Part shown: positions 10,516-19,758 of the stretch, in pieces
How the letters are laid out: the number at the start of each line of letters is the position of its first letter
Numbering within the stretch: the stretch's first letter is position 1
Source of the DNA: Paulinella micropora
Taxonomy: Eukaryota; Cercozoa; Imbricatea; Euglyphida
DNA: 20,685 bases
Assembly: GCA_009731375.1 (NCBI GenBank)
Contig: BJOX01000154.1
Coordinates: 507,402-528,086 of the forward strand
Direction of reading: 5' to 3'
Program-made: the position numbers and the translations under genes
The notes under the pieces: model-generated
What the model was told of the DNA's origin: nothing
Seen by the model: only the letters and a program-made list of their open reading frames with translations
Databases searched by the model: none

Positions 10516-10585
10516 AACATGAGTTGGTACAGTTTAAAGTCACGACCACGACTGGCGAACATGAGTTGGTACAGTTAAAAGTCAT
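10516..10585. repeat. Short tandem duplication, about 42-bp period
   Basis: The text beginning aacatgagttggtacagtt occurs at 10516 and again at 10558, with nearly identical continuation (taaagtca against aaaagtca). Confidence 0.8.
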
Positions 10586-10642
10586 GCACCAAGGCAGATG
10601 CAGTGTGGCATCATGCCCAGGACTTATACTTACATGAAATTC

Positions 10643-10681
10643 TTGTTGTCGTTTTCGTTGTTGTTGCTGTTGTCGTTGTCG

Positions 10682-10712
<31 letters not shown>

Positions 10713-10776
10713 CGTTGTTGTCGTTGTTGTTTTGTTGTTGTTGTTGTTGTCGTTGTCGTTGTTGTGGTTGTTGTTG

Positions 10777-10807
<31 letters not shown>

Positions 10808-10876
10808 CGTCATTGATTATTAATTAAATTGAACAACAAACAAAAACAGCAACACAACAATAACAATAACAACAAT

Positions 10877-10908
<32 letters not shown>

Positions 10909-10935
10909 CGACGACGACGACGACAACGACGACAG
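10643..10935. repeat. TTG array facing CAA array, then second CAA/CGA array
   Basis: TTG triplets with TCG and CTG interruptions run from about 10643 to 10776 and meet CAA triplets at 10777-10806 without a spacer, giving a hairpin-capable inverted junction. After a short AT-rich gap, a second array (about 10850-10935) goes from CAA to CGA triplets. The poly-Val and poly-Gln/Thr frames across it are by-products. Confidence 0.9.
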
Positions 10936-11146
10936 GTTTAATCTATTATAAAATTGAACAACAACAACTTTTTCCTTCATCTATATTTTTGTTTCTGAGC
11001 TCTAGTCCTATAGTATAGTGAGCAAGCTCTGGCATCCCGAGTCGATGGGGATGATTAGACATTTAAAACTTGTCTTTAGGTGGCAGTTGAAGGTCGCTAG
11101 CCACGCACCGTATTGCTATTGTTGAATTAGTTACTTATTAATTAAA

Positions 11147-11149
11147 TTC

Positions 11150-11182
<33 letters not shown>

Positions 11183-11217
11183 AGAGAGAGAGAGGTGGGG
11201 GGGGGGGGGGGGTTTTT
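11147..11217. repeat. CAA array, GA run, poly-G and poly-T block
   Basis: CAA triplets to about 11180, then GAGAGAGAGA, then an uninterrupted G run of about 17, then six T. The block is a composite simple repeat with strong strand bias. No gene is called in 11218-11550. Confidence 0.9.
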
Positions 11218-11546
11218 TGCCTACAGACGCTATGTTGCCAACTCTCCACACGCACCTTCCCGCACCACTCGGTCAACATCTTCCATACTTTCACACTCAA
11301 TTCGAAGCCCGGTGAGTAATCTCTTACTACACGTTTATCAATTGACCCTTTTCCAATTTCCTTTGAATCGTTCAAACATGTACACACCATGCTTTCTAAA
11401 ATTGCCGCAGGTACCCGTAAGGTGTGCTCAAAGGGGTGCGCAATCTACGTTTCAAAGCTTCTCTCGTCAGCATGATGCCCGAGAAACAACTGAGCTATTT
11501 CCATTGTTCTTTCTTTGTTTTCTCCTTTTTTTAAATCAGTATTTGG

Positions 11547-11550
<4 letters not shown>

Positions 11551-11584
<34 letters not shown>

Positions 11585-11607
11585 TTTATTTTATTTTATT
11601 TTATTTA
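11551..11607. repeat. (ATT)n followed by (TTTTA)n
   Basis: About ten ATT triplets run into several TTTTA units. The open frame over it is composition-driven. Confidence 0.9.
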
Positions 11608-11781
11608 AACAGTAAGCAAGGTTTAAGGAAAAGAAAGAAGAAAAAAGAACAAATAAGAAGAGCTAAATTCAAAAGAAGTCTGGTTCCAAGGAACGACAGT
11701 ACAAACTCAAAAGGAAAACTGGAACGAAGGTTAAAGAGAAAGCTCCAGGAAAGAATTAAAAGGTCGAGAAAAGAAAGAGAA

Positions 11782-11785
<4 letters not shown>

Positions 11786-11820
<35 letters not shown>

Positions 11821-12060
11821 AAGGAAAGAGACAAAGAGAAAAAGAACAAAAAACAAAGAAGAAAAAAAAAACCAGCAGAGCGTTAACGAAAAAACAAAAC
11901 ACATAAAATAACAGAAACAAAAAACAAAAACAAAAAACAAAAGAAACAAAAAACAAGAAAGAAAAACCAGCAGAGCGTTAACGAAAAAACAAAACACATA
12001 AAATAACAGAAACAAAAAACAAAAACAAAAAACAAAAAACAAAAGAAACAAAAAACAAAA
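11786..12060. repeat. GA run and 95-bp tandem duplication in A-rich DNA
   Basis: A GA run occupies about 11786-11817. After it, the text starting accagcagagcgttaacg occurs at 11871 and again at 11966, giving a 95-bp period. The rest of the unit is made of CAAAAA-type words with small length differences between copies. The repeated Phe/Leu/Val frames on the minus strand come from this DNA and are not genes. Confidence 0.8.
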
Positions 12061-12912
12061 GACACAAAAAGAAGACAAAAAGACAACAACAGAAGCAACG
12101 ACGAACACAAAAAGGCAAACACAAACAAACAAACGCAAGGCCAGACAGGGGCAAGGGAGACGATACGATACTATAAGGCAAGAGCAGAAGGCAGAGGTCA
12201 GACATAACTAACACTGGGCGCAAGTGAGATCAATTAATTGACAGTCAGTGAGACAGCCATTAAGGAAACTGCAGCACCTAACGCAATTCACTCGCACCCA
12301 TGGGCCATAGTAGCCAGGAGGGTGGTGTGCAGAGCGTAGTAAGGCTCGACGTGGCGATTGCTCGCGACGCGACTATGCCGAGTGCTGCAATATCCGTAAG
12401 GACCAGCCCAAGCCTGGTAACCTCACAGACAGGCAGCCCCAAGCTAGTCGAGCCAAACCACTCCGCGCCCCACCCCCCTCATAGACCAGAAGAATCTCCG
12501 CTTGCCACAACCCATAACATAAGGCTACATCGCACATGAACATAACCATACCTAACAGGCAGCAGCATGTAAGAAAAACGAAAAAGATAATAGCAAAAAA
12601 ACATAAAGGAAAAAGGGAAAAAAAAAGGGGGGGGGGGGAAGGGAGGTCCTTGCTTACGGTAAAAAGAGAGAAAGGAAGAAAGAAAGAGATAGAAAGGATA
12701 AGAAGGAATCGAACTTCCTCATCATTTCACTTCAAAATCTCTAGAGCGGCGAACAGTGTGGGACTCGGGTTGAAACCACAAAAGAACCCCATACCCACTA
12801 AACAAAAAAGGGACTTGTAAAACTCCAGAAGGAGAAAAATGGGCCCCCCCAAAAAAATGCAGTTACGCACGAACGCCTAAATGGGGCTAAACGCTATGGC
12901 CAAGAAAGAGAC

Positions 12913-12918
<6 letters not shown>
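12061..12918. other. A/G-rich intergenic DNA, no gene seen
   Basis: The stretch has A-rich and G-rich runs (notably about 12608-12640) and a mixed-composition part near 12240-12540. I see no domain, no splice-linked exon and no second copy of it in this window. Confidence 0.45.
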
Positions 12919-12976
<58 letters not shown>

Positions 12977-12997
12977 AAGAGATGGAGAGAGAGAGAG

Positions 12998-13042
<45 letters not shown>

Positions 13043-13060
13043 AAGAGACAGAAGAGAAAG
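12919..13060. repeat. (GA)n microsatellite
   Basis: GA dinucleotides continue for about 140 bases with scattered interruptions (AA, TG, GC). Ser-Leu and Arg-Glu frames over it are by-products. Confidence 0.95.
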
Positions 13061-13203
13061 AAAAAGAGAGCAAAGGAAAAGAAGGCAATCCGCAACATAA
13101 AGAGCTGAAAGAGTCAAAGACGACTGCGATGATGGAGAGAAAAGGGGACAGCAGGAGCAGATGCTTGTCTTTGTAAATGAGATCTCAAGTAGGAATGCTG
13201 ATT

Positions 13204-13290
13204 TTTTATTTATTTATTTATTTATTTATTTAAATATTTATTTATTTATTTATTTAATTATTTATTTTTTGTTTTGTTTTGTTTTGTTTT
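13204..13290. repeat. (TTTA)n and (GTTTT)n microsatellites
   Basis: TTTA units fill about 13204-13265 and give way to GTTTT units up to about 13290. Confidence 0.9.
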
Positions 13291-13562
13291 TGTTTTTCTG
13301 TTCAATACTGCGGTATGTGATTTGCTTGTGGGCGTCTTTCAAAATGTTTTTTCCCTACCAACAGACTGAAGTATTGAACAGAAAAAAACAAATAAACCAA
13401 ATACTGATAAGCACAAAAGGAGAAAACAAGTTTCTCGTTTTGACTGGGTTCGTTTAACAAAGACAAGAGCCAGGGAAATGGCTCAGTCCTTCCTCGGACA
13501 TGAGACAAGGCGGGTCAAACAACGCATCCAGACGTCTGTGGTAGCCATCTTCCAAGCGATGA

Positions 13563-13660
13563 TCATTATCATTATCGTTACCATTATCATTATCATTACC
13601 ATTATCATTTTCATTCTCATTCTCATCATCATCACCATCACCACCATCATCAGAATATCA
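13563..13660. repeat. Imperfect ATT/ATC/ACC triplet array
   Basis: Six-base words such as cattat repeat with C/T and T/C changes and grade into ATC/ACC triplets. The Ile-rich frame over it is a by-product. Confidence 0.85.
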
Positions 13661-13687
13661 TGAGAATGATAGTGATAATGATAATGA

Positions 13688-13808
<121 letters not shown>

Positions 13809-13860
13809 ACGAAATCAGAAGCTCCTTTTTTCTGACATTAATCGATACCTCATCAGTTGA

Positions 13861-14154
13861 TCTCATCACTTACTCGACGGAGTGAACCAAGGCCACTTGA
13901 GGTGTCACTGACCCTCCCTTGGGCTTGGTTTTTGAAATGGGTGCCATCTGTCGACAGACAGGGAATTAGGGGATGGTGTGGGTGTGCTGGGCCCGTGGTG
14001 GGGTGCCTTATGTGTGCCTAGCCATACGCCTATAAGTCACATGCCGAAATAGCGACGGGAAGCACAATCCTGTTCCCTCAGGGTGCCCTTTCTCGCTTGT
14101 TGAGCCCGGAATAAAACCCACAGTGCTCTGTCGGTTTATNNNNNNNNNNNNNNN
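13861..14154. other. Unassigned unique DNA ending in a 15-N gap
   Basis: The piece between the TATC array and the gap at 14140-14154 is GC-richer than its surroundings and not simple repeat. It could be 5' sequence of the non-LTR element or host flank. I see no long coding frame in it, and the frame of the downstream element cannot be traced through the gap. Confidence 0.4.
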
Positions 14155-15274
14155 TCATGCGATGAACCTGACGAAACACGAAACATTTCGAACTATCTGG
14201 AAACCAGAGCCTGTGCTCGAAAAGCTTGAGGCACAAGATGATTTTGAATTCAAACATCGAGGCCAATCCGATCATCTCGGACTTGGCCATGGTCGCTACC
14301 CAAAAGAACATTCCATCACAGACCGCAAAGACAGGGTTTTAGAATTAGCTGCTGAGACAATACTTGAGACAACCACAGTGCATGACATGGACAAAGCCAT
14401 GCAAGGGTGCTTCCTTCGTTTTGAAGACGCATGCCCCTTCGACCTCTCCTGGGCTCGCCTCATCGGAACCCGTAATCCCCGTTTAATCTCTTGGGTCATC
14501 AACGCAAGCACAAACTCGGTTATTACCCCCGACCTTAGACGTCTGTGGGGAATCATTCCCAACAACAAGTGTGCCCTCTGTTCTGGTCAAGCACATCTAT
14601 GCCACATCCTCTCCGGTTGCCATGTTGCCCTCAAACAAGGCCGCTATACCTGGCGTCATGACTCTGTGCTCTGCACTATTGAAGCTCCCCTTCAAAAACA
14701 CATCGAGAGCCATAACAAACGCTCCCCTATAGACCAAAATGAATCAAAGTCTATGTTTGTGAAAGAGGGCGAGCAGAAGCCTAAGAGACAGTCATTTCAT
14801 CGACCATCCCTGCTTGACACTGCAAACGATTGGCAACTCCAAACCCAATACACCGGTTCTGAGCAAGCCTTTCCTGTCCACATTTGTGTCACTGACCTCC
14901 GCCCCGATATCGTTGTCTGGTCACTGTCTACCAAGATATGTATTCTGATCGAGCTAACGTGCCCGGTCGAGGAAAACATCCTTGACGCACGAGCCTACAA
15001 GACCAACCGATACAACAAGCTCAAATCTCAAATCGAGGACAACGGATGGACCTGCCACCTTCGACCAATCGAATGCGGGGCTCGCGGCATGGTATCGTTC
15101 TCTGTTCATCGATGTTTCCGCGCCTTGGGTTTTTCCCATCCCCAATCCAAATCCCTTTGCTTCAAGCTATCCTCCTGCGTAGCTCGTTGCTCTTTTGCGA
15201 TTTATCGCTCCTGTGCAGTCAAAAATTGGACTAATCTTCCTCTAGTCCGTATTGGTGACTGCATTCCATCATAG
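14155..15274 (+). CDS. R2-type non-LTR retrotransposon polyprotein, C-terminal part (5' missing)
   Basis: An uninterrupted frame of about 373 codons runs from the right edge of the N gap to TAG at 15272-15274. It holds the order typical of the R2/NeSL-like clades: a region C-terminal to the reverse transcriptase, a zinc knuckle CX2CX7HX4C (14570-14620), then a restriction-like endonuclease with RPD followed 14 residues later by E (14900-14953) and a Lys/Arg-rich helix after it. In such elements this endonuclease nicks the target and the reverse transcriptase copies the element RNA at the nick. The catalytic reverse transcriptase motifs are absent: only about 290 bases lie between the gap and a microsatellite, so the copy is 5'-truncated, rearranged, or collapsed at the gap. 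The intact frame suggests a fairly recent insertion. The exact clade cannot be fixed without the reverse transcriptase domain. Confidence 0.8.
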
Positions 15275-15289
15275 CCGTCCAGTGTTGCA

Positions 15290-15357
15290 TAGCCCGGGCT
15301 AGGTCCCTGCGGGGGTTTAGGCCTCATACAATGTCATCATTGTAGCTTGCGCAAGCT
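15290..15357 (+). other. Three consecutive palindromes after the retrotransposon stop
   Basis: Within 70 bases and starting 16 bases after the stop are TAGCCCGGGCTA (15290-15301), ACAATG-TCAT-CATTGT (15328-15343, stem 6, loop 4) and AGCTTGCGCAAGCT (15344-15357). The last two are adjacent. They would fold in RNA and could form part of the structured 3' UTR that R2-type proteins recognise. That function is inference. Confidence 0.6.
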
Positions 15358-15554
15358 TACGGTGCTCAAAACACTTGGACTAACGGCTTCCTTTTCTTTC
15401 TCTTCTTCCTTATCCTCCCACTCTCCATTCCTAGATTGCCTTTTTCTTCAACGTCCTTCCTCCTCTTCTTTTTCCAGAACACAGTCTACCCGTGATTCCC
15501 ATCCCGGACACATGCACAGTACACAAATTATTGTTTGATGTGAAACTGCGTTCC

Positions 15555-15638
15555 TTTGCAAGGACTACATTCCTTTGCGACATCTCATCTATCTATCTAT
15601 CTATCTTTTGCAAGGACTACATTCCTTTGCGACAACTC

Positions 15639-15687
<49 letters not shown>

Positions 15688-15725
15688 CCTACCTACTCCC
15701 TACCTACCTATCTATCTATTGCTAC
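15555..15725. repeat. 52-bp duplication with (TATC)n expansion
   Basis: The text starting tttgcaaggactacattcc occurs at 15555 and 15607, 52 bases apart, each copy followed by TATC units. The second copy has the long array (about 15640-15684), which grades into TACC units. The arrangement suggests duplication of a unit carrying a short array, then expansion of one array. Confidence 0.85.
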
Positions 15726-15985
15726 CGATGATGAAATCAACAAAAAAGTTCGCAAATAAATTTGAGTCGTTTCTCCCTAACACGTTTCGCAATGGTTCAA
15801 AGGGATTGCAACGGTCGCGACCAGCCAAACAAGCCGGTTTTTGCGGTTCCCGTTTCTTCACCTTCCCTCGCTTCAAATGAAATCTGACTAATCAGTTATG
15901 GTTGTGAGAGGCCGCGCCCTCAACATGAGAGCGACATGCCATTTATGCTGTGCTAGGCTTCACTTTTTGTCTTCACTGGAAAAAC

Positions 15986-17430
15986 ATGACGACCGAGGTG
16001 GTTCAAAGAATGGTAAGTTATATTAATTAATTCGTTGGGAGATTCTAGAGTGATGTTTTTGACTGCGCGCGGCGTGACGTTAGGGGTGTCTCTGATGGCG
16101 AAATGTTGCAACTCACGTTTCCTGGTGTAATGTTAGGTTCCTCTCGAGGATGCACGACCTCTCAAGCGAGCTCGCAAGGTCTTGCATCCTGCACACTGAA
16201 ACACTCTCACCTTGGAACTTTCCGTTGACCAGTCCGTTACCCAAACCCTCATCACCTTCATTTGTATTTATTGCACACACACCTTCTTATTCATGGCAAC
16301 ACTTTCAGGGCCCATAATCTTATGAATACATCAGTATATCCTTGCGTTTCCGGGCCATCCCAAAAAAGTTGACCTGAAACTGCTCCACGTGTCGGTTTTA
16401 GGAGATAGGAGAAAACCGTTTGCAGTTTCAAGCTTGACAAATATGCCTATTGTCAGCAAGACTGCTTTAAATTCCTTTTCCGACTTGCCACAACTACGTG
16501 AGCTCACTGAATCAGCTCTGAATGTCAACTTCCCCCCCCCCCCCCCCCCCCCCCCCCAAAAAAAACAAAAAAACAAAAAACAAAAAACAAAAAAAACAAA
16601 AAAAAAAGGAAATTTGGCATTCAGGACACTCCCCACGCAAATATTTGCGTGAATTCCTGAAAAATCATACNNNNNNNNNNCCCCCCCCCCCCCCCCACAC
16701 CCCCCAAAAAAAACGGAGGTAACTTTCCCTATCCTTTCTTTACAGGAGTCCTCCGTCAGTGAAGAAGATAGCGACGAGCGTCCTGTGAGCCCATCCGATA
16801 AACCACACCCTCGCATCTTCATTGAGGTTTGGAATCTGACCCAATTCCTTTTTCTCTACACTTCCTTTTGCTCTGTAGGAAAAAACTCCTGTCCATAAAG
16901 TGCAGCATGTCCAACAGCGGAGTGCGAATCAGAACACTGAGCCAACCAAACAGCAGACGTCGGCCCGCCAGTTGTCGGATTACATGAAGCAGCACGATGT
17001 GTCGGAGAAGAAGCCCTTTCTCTGCATCAACCTCAGGAGCTCAACACTGAATGAAATCTACTTTCAAGGACCAGAAGAAAAGTTTGGGCTGCGACCTGTC
17101 CCTTCCTGGCGCATGTGCGAAGTTGCCTATCCTGAATCTGAACTTCTACTTGAAATCAGGTAATTGCCATTCAGTGTTTTGACATGGTTCTTAGTATGCC
17201 CCTGTTTGTATTCTCTTAGGTACAGAGAGAGCTCAGGTGAAGTTGTGCACAGAAAGAAGTTGGACAGTCCATACGGAAAATTCTACGTTGCGCAGCTGGC
17301 TAGAGAAATCATCAGCGAGGCTCGCCGGTGCCCCGGCTGTGACCCGGTCATGACGTCGCTCGAACTATCTGAAGCTGACGAACAATCTACCAGCGCTGTT
17401 GGTACAATTGTGGCCAAGTTCAGTTCATAG
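15986..17430 (+). CDS. Intact five-exon orphan gene with nuclear localisation motif
   Basis: Exons are 15986-16012, 16137-16178, 16746-16826, 16879-17159 and 17220-17430; the introns are 124, 567, 52 and 60 bases. All four begin GT and end AG, several with strong consensus (ATG|GTAAGT; ttctcttag). Exon lengths 27, 42, 81, 281 and 211 sum to 642, giving 213 residues plus stop with no break. The start is the ATG at 15986 after aaaac. Exon 2 encodes a basic motif (PLKRARK). Exon 3 encodes an acidic Ser/Glu/Asp stretch. Exon 4 begins with a Gln-rich region and goes on to a mixed helix/strand region; exon 5 completes it with a CPGC pair. There is no signal peptide or membrane segment, so a nuclear protein is likely. 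I do not recognise the family. Intron 2 holds poly-C runs and the N gap. It may belong with the other orphan genes in this window. Confidence 0.7.
16532..16696. repeat. Two poly-C runs around a 10-N gap, in intron 2
   Basis: 26 C at 16532-16557 lead into CAAAAAA words. The N gap is 16671-16680, followed by 16 C at 16681-16696 and again an A run. All of it lies inside intron 2 of the five-exon gene, so it does not affect the protein. Confidence 0.95.
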
Positions 17431-18600
17431 AAATGGCGGCAAAGTTTAGCTTCTTGCAGTGCAAAACGCAGGCGTCATATTTTCATATCTCCGCTGCCAC
17501 TGCTTAAGGTGTCATACTGACCCGCTTCCCTTCTCTATCCCAGTCGATGCCTCCTCCCGTCGAACACTCCTCTCCACCTATCCGTGCTTTTCGGTCAAGC
17601 CTCTGAATATGGACGTTTTAGATCCAGCCTTTGAATCTGGCCTCGTTTTTTTAGCGCACCCCCCACGTGGTTGGTTGCGCCTTGTATGTAAGGCAAGCTG
17701 CCACGTTCATCGGAATGAAGAACTAGTTTTTATACAGCAAGCTCAACACATCAGTATGAGGGAAAGGGCATGTATGAATACTTTTTGTTGTCGTTCCCCT
17801 CCACCCCGCCCCTTAATTTGTATTCATTTTTTGTTTTATTGTTGTATATTCTGTTTCGTTGTTTGTTGATAATGTTATTGAGATTTGGGGCGATTCATTT
17901 GGCTAATACAGGGTGTGGAACAAAATGATAACTGGCAGTTTATTAGTCCCTGATGCGTTTGCATTCGATCATTATTATTATTTTGCTCAGTATACTTTCA
18001 TTTTATTTACATATCTTCCTATTCATCCCTATTAGTGGCAAGCATTCCATTATATCATATTAGAAATATTAATAAAAGCAAATTTTCGTGTTTAGAACGT
18101 TGAAAACTTTCACAAATTTTATTGAATCTTTAACGGGCCCTTAACCGGGGGAGCGCTACATTTGTGGATCATTGCCACAAATGTGGTAATGTTTTTCAAA
18201 CTGAATAAAATCATCATTTCTCAACGTAAATAATACTGAAATAAGCTGGATATTAACATTTCAAGACATGCTCTATCGATACGTCAAGGTGCGGAGGTAA
18301 AATCTTATTAGTATCGGTGCAGGCACTGGACAACGAGAGGGTCGTACTTAACTTTATTAGAGATTGACGATCTCAACACGTCTCTAAGTGCCACAACTGA
18401 CCCAAAACCGCCTAAGCTTTGAATTCACCGTTACACTTACAGACTGGCAGTTGCGACTGCGCATTTTATTCAATTTCCGTTATTAATACTGACAATACTT
18501 GACTCGGTGTCTCTCAGTTGTCAGTTCTGCTATTCTACTTCAACTGCGGATTAACTGAGTGTGTCGATTGGGCGTCGCGACTTCTCACGGAGTCTCTCAG
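17431..18600. other. Mostly no gene; one possible exon
   Basis: The only coding-like piece is 17544-17683: it follows a good acceptor (ttctctatcccag), stays open in one frame, and ends at a strong donor (CTT|GTATGTAAGG). No partner exon is found, so it is not called as a gene. Past 17870 the DNA is AT-rich with many stops. A perfect 10-bp stem hairpin lies at 18158-18184. Confidence 0.45.
18158..18184. other. Perfect 10-bp inverted repeat, 7-base loop
   Basis: ACATTTGTGG at 18158-18167 and its exact reverse complement at 18175-18184 flank atcattg. It lies upstream of the LTR TATA box and could be within the 5' part of the LTR or just outside it. Confidence 0.75.
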
Positions 18601-18618
18601 CAAACCGGTGTATTAAGG

Positions 18619-18624
18619 TATATA
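18619..18624 (+). promoter_or_regulatory. TATA-box candidate of the LTR
   Basis: TATATA in the context aggtatatactagg lies about 175 bases before the part of the LTR that is duplicated in this window. Transcription of the element would start near 18650. The left border of the LTR could not be located because copy 1 is cut by the window edge. Confidence 0.45.
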
Positions 18625-18794
18625 CTAGGTCCGTGAGTGACCGGGTAATTACCCTTTCAACGCTCTGTCCACCGTGCCGCCGTGCCAAAGCTGGATTGGC
18701 ATTGATTGTTCTGCCCCTGATACTAGTACGGGATCTGTAGGCATCACCCCCCGGATAGCCGGTAAAAAATACCTTTTCCTGGTGACAGGTGCAC

Positions 18795-18972
18795 CAGCTT
18801 GTTTTTCAGTATTATTTGTCCGGATTGGACCTGATGCCATTTTATTCCTGGTCTGTTGCCGTTTTCCTTTTTGGCTTCACTGAGCTAATACAACGAGACA
18901 TCATTCTCATTCTTGAGGACTGTGTTTGGTTGTATTACCGACTTTTTACGAGCTATCGTTGGGGGCATTACA
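18795..18972 (+). mobile_element. LTR copy 2 (supported part of the 5' LTR)
   Basis: It matches 1-178 with one mismatch and ends in gcattaca at 18972. It is followed two bases later by TGGAGTCCACATC at 18975, placed like a tRNA primer-binding site, then by a leader and a gag-like frame, all on the plus strand. It is therefore read as a 5' LTR of an element that continues past the window. The LTR extends left of 18795 by an unknown amount, probably beyond the TATA box. The matching tRNA was not identified. Confidence 0.75.
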
Positions 18973-19758
18973 TTTGGAGTCCACATCACTAGGGTGATTT
19001 CTTTCTGCTTTGCCACACAGGCAACAGAGTGAATTTTCACTGACCTGTCTCACACGGGGACGTCAGACGAAAACAAATACTCCAACACAGCTCCCTCATA
19101 ACTCTTTCACAAAACAAATAATTTGATTAGTCTCAAGCAGGTGTCTCGTACCCTCTAGCCCAATCAGTATCTGTGTGCTCACAAGGAGACATCAGATACA
19201 AACTCTCTGTCGTTCTTGCTGTTCTCACACAGAGACCAAGAAGAAGGAGGTGGACAGAAGAGTGAAGGAACACACACAAAACACAAACAAGCATAGGGAC
19301 AGGAACACAACACTTTACCCTTCTAGTTTGTGCATTTATCTGCATTATCTCACACATACGTCAGAGTATTTTTGCAAATCTCTGATCGTTTTCTAAAGGT
19401 AGGTCTGAGAACCTATCCGACCGACTGTCGACTTCTCAAGGAGAGCTTTTCTAGCTTCTCTATTACTATCTGTGTGTAGGTCCAAGTGCCTCATACTAGA
19501 TACAATATAGAAAAGAAGGAGGAGAAAGTAATCTGAGTAAGGAGAACAAGAAATCGGAGAAAGTCTCAAAGACTATTTTTCTCAAACAAAAACAAACATA
19601 CAAACAGTGTTTCATAGAGGACAGGGAATCTTATCCTACCCTCTCTATTAGTTTCTCTCTTCATTAGTCAATCGACTGAAGGAGGAACAGAACACAAACG
19701 AACAAAAACCAAACATAGGAGCTGACACTGTCCTCCTGTTGATCACTACTACGACATC
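18973..19758 (+). other. Untranslated leader of the LTR element
   Basis: 786 bases lie between the LTR end and the gag-like ATG. The stretch has no long frame. It is rich in ACA/CACA words and has loosely repeated pieces (for example ctcacacggggacgtcaga near 19050 and ctcacaaggagacatcaga near 19178). RNA packaging or internal ribosome entry could reside in such a leader, but no specific structure is shown. Confidence 0.5.

Noticed and set aside
12300-12539. 79-codon plus-strand frame
   Set aside because: No domain, no splice signals and no sign of selection; its length is compatible with chance in this GC-richer patch.
9671-13117. Open frames rich in Leu, Val, Asn, Gln, Ser-Leu or Phe
   Set aside because: All lie over triplet, GA, ATT or A-rich repeats and have no start context, domain or splice support.
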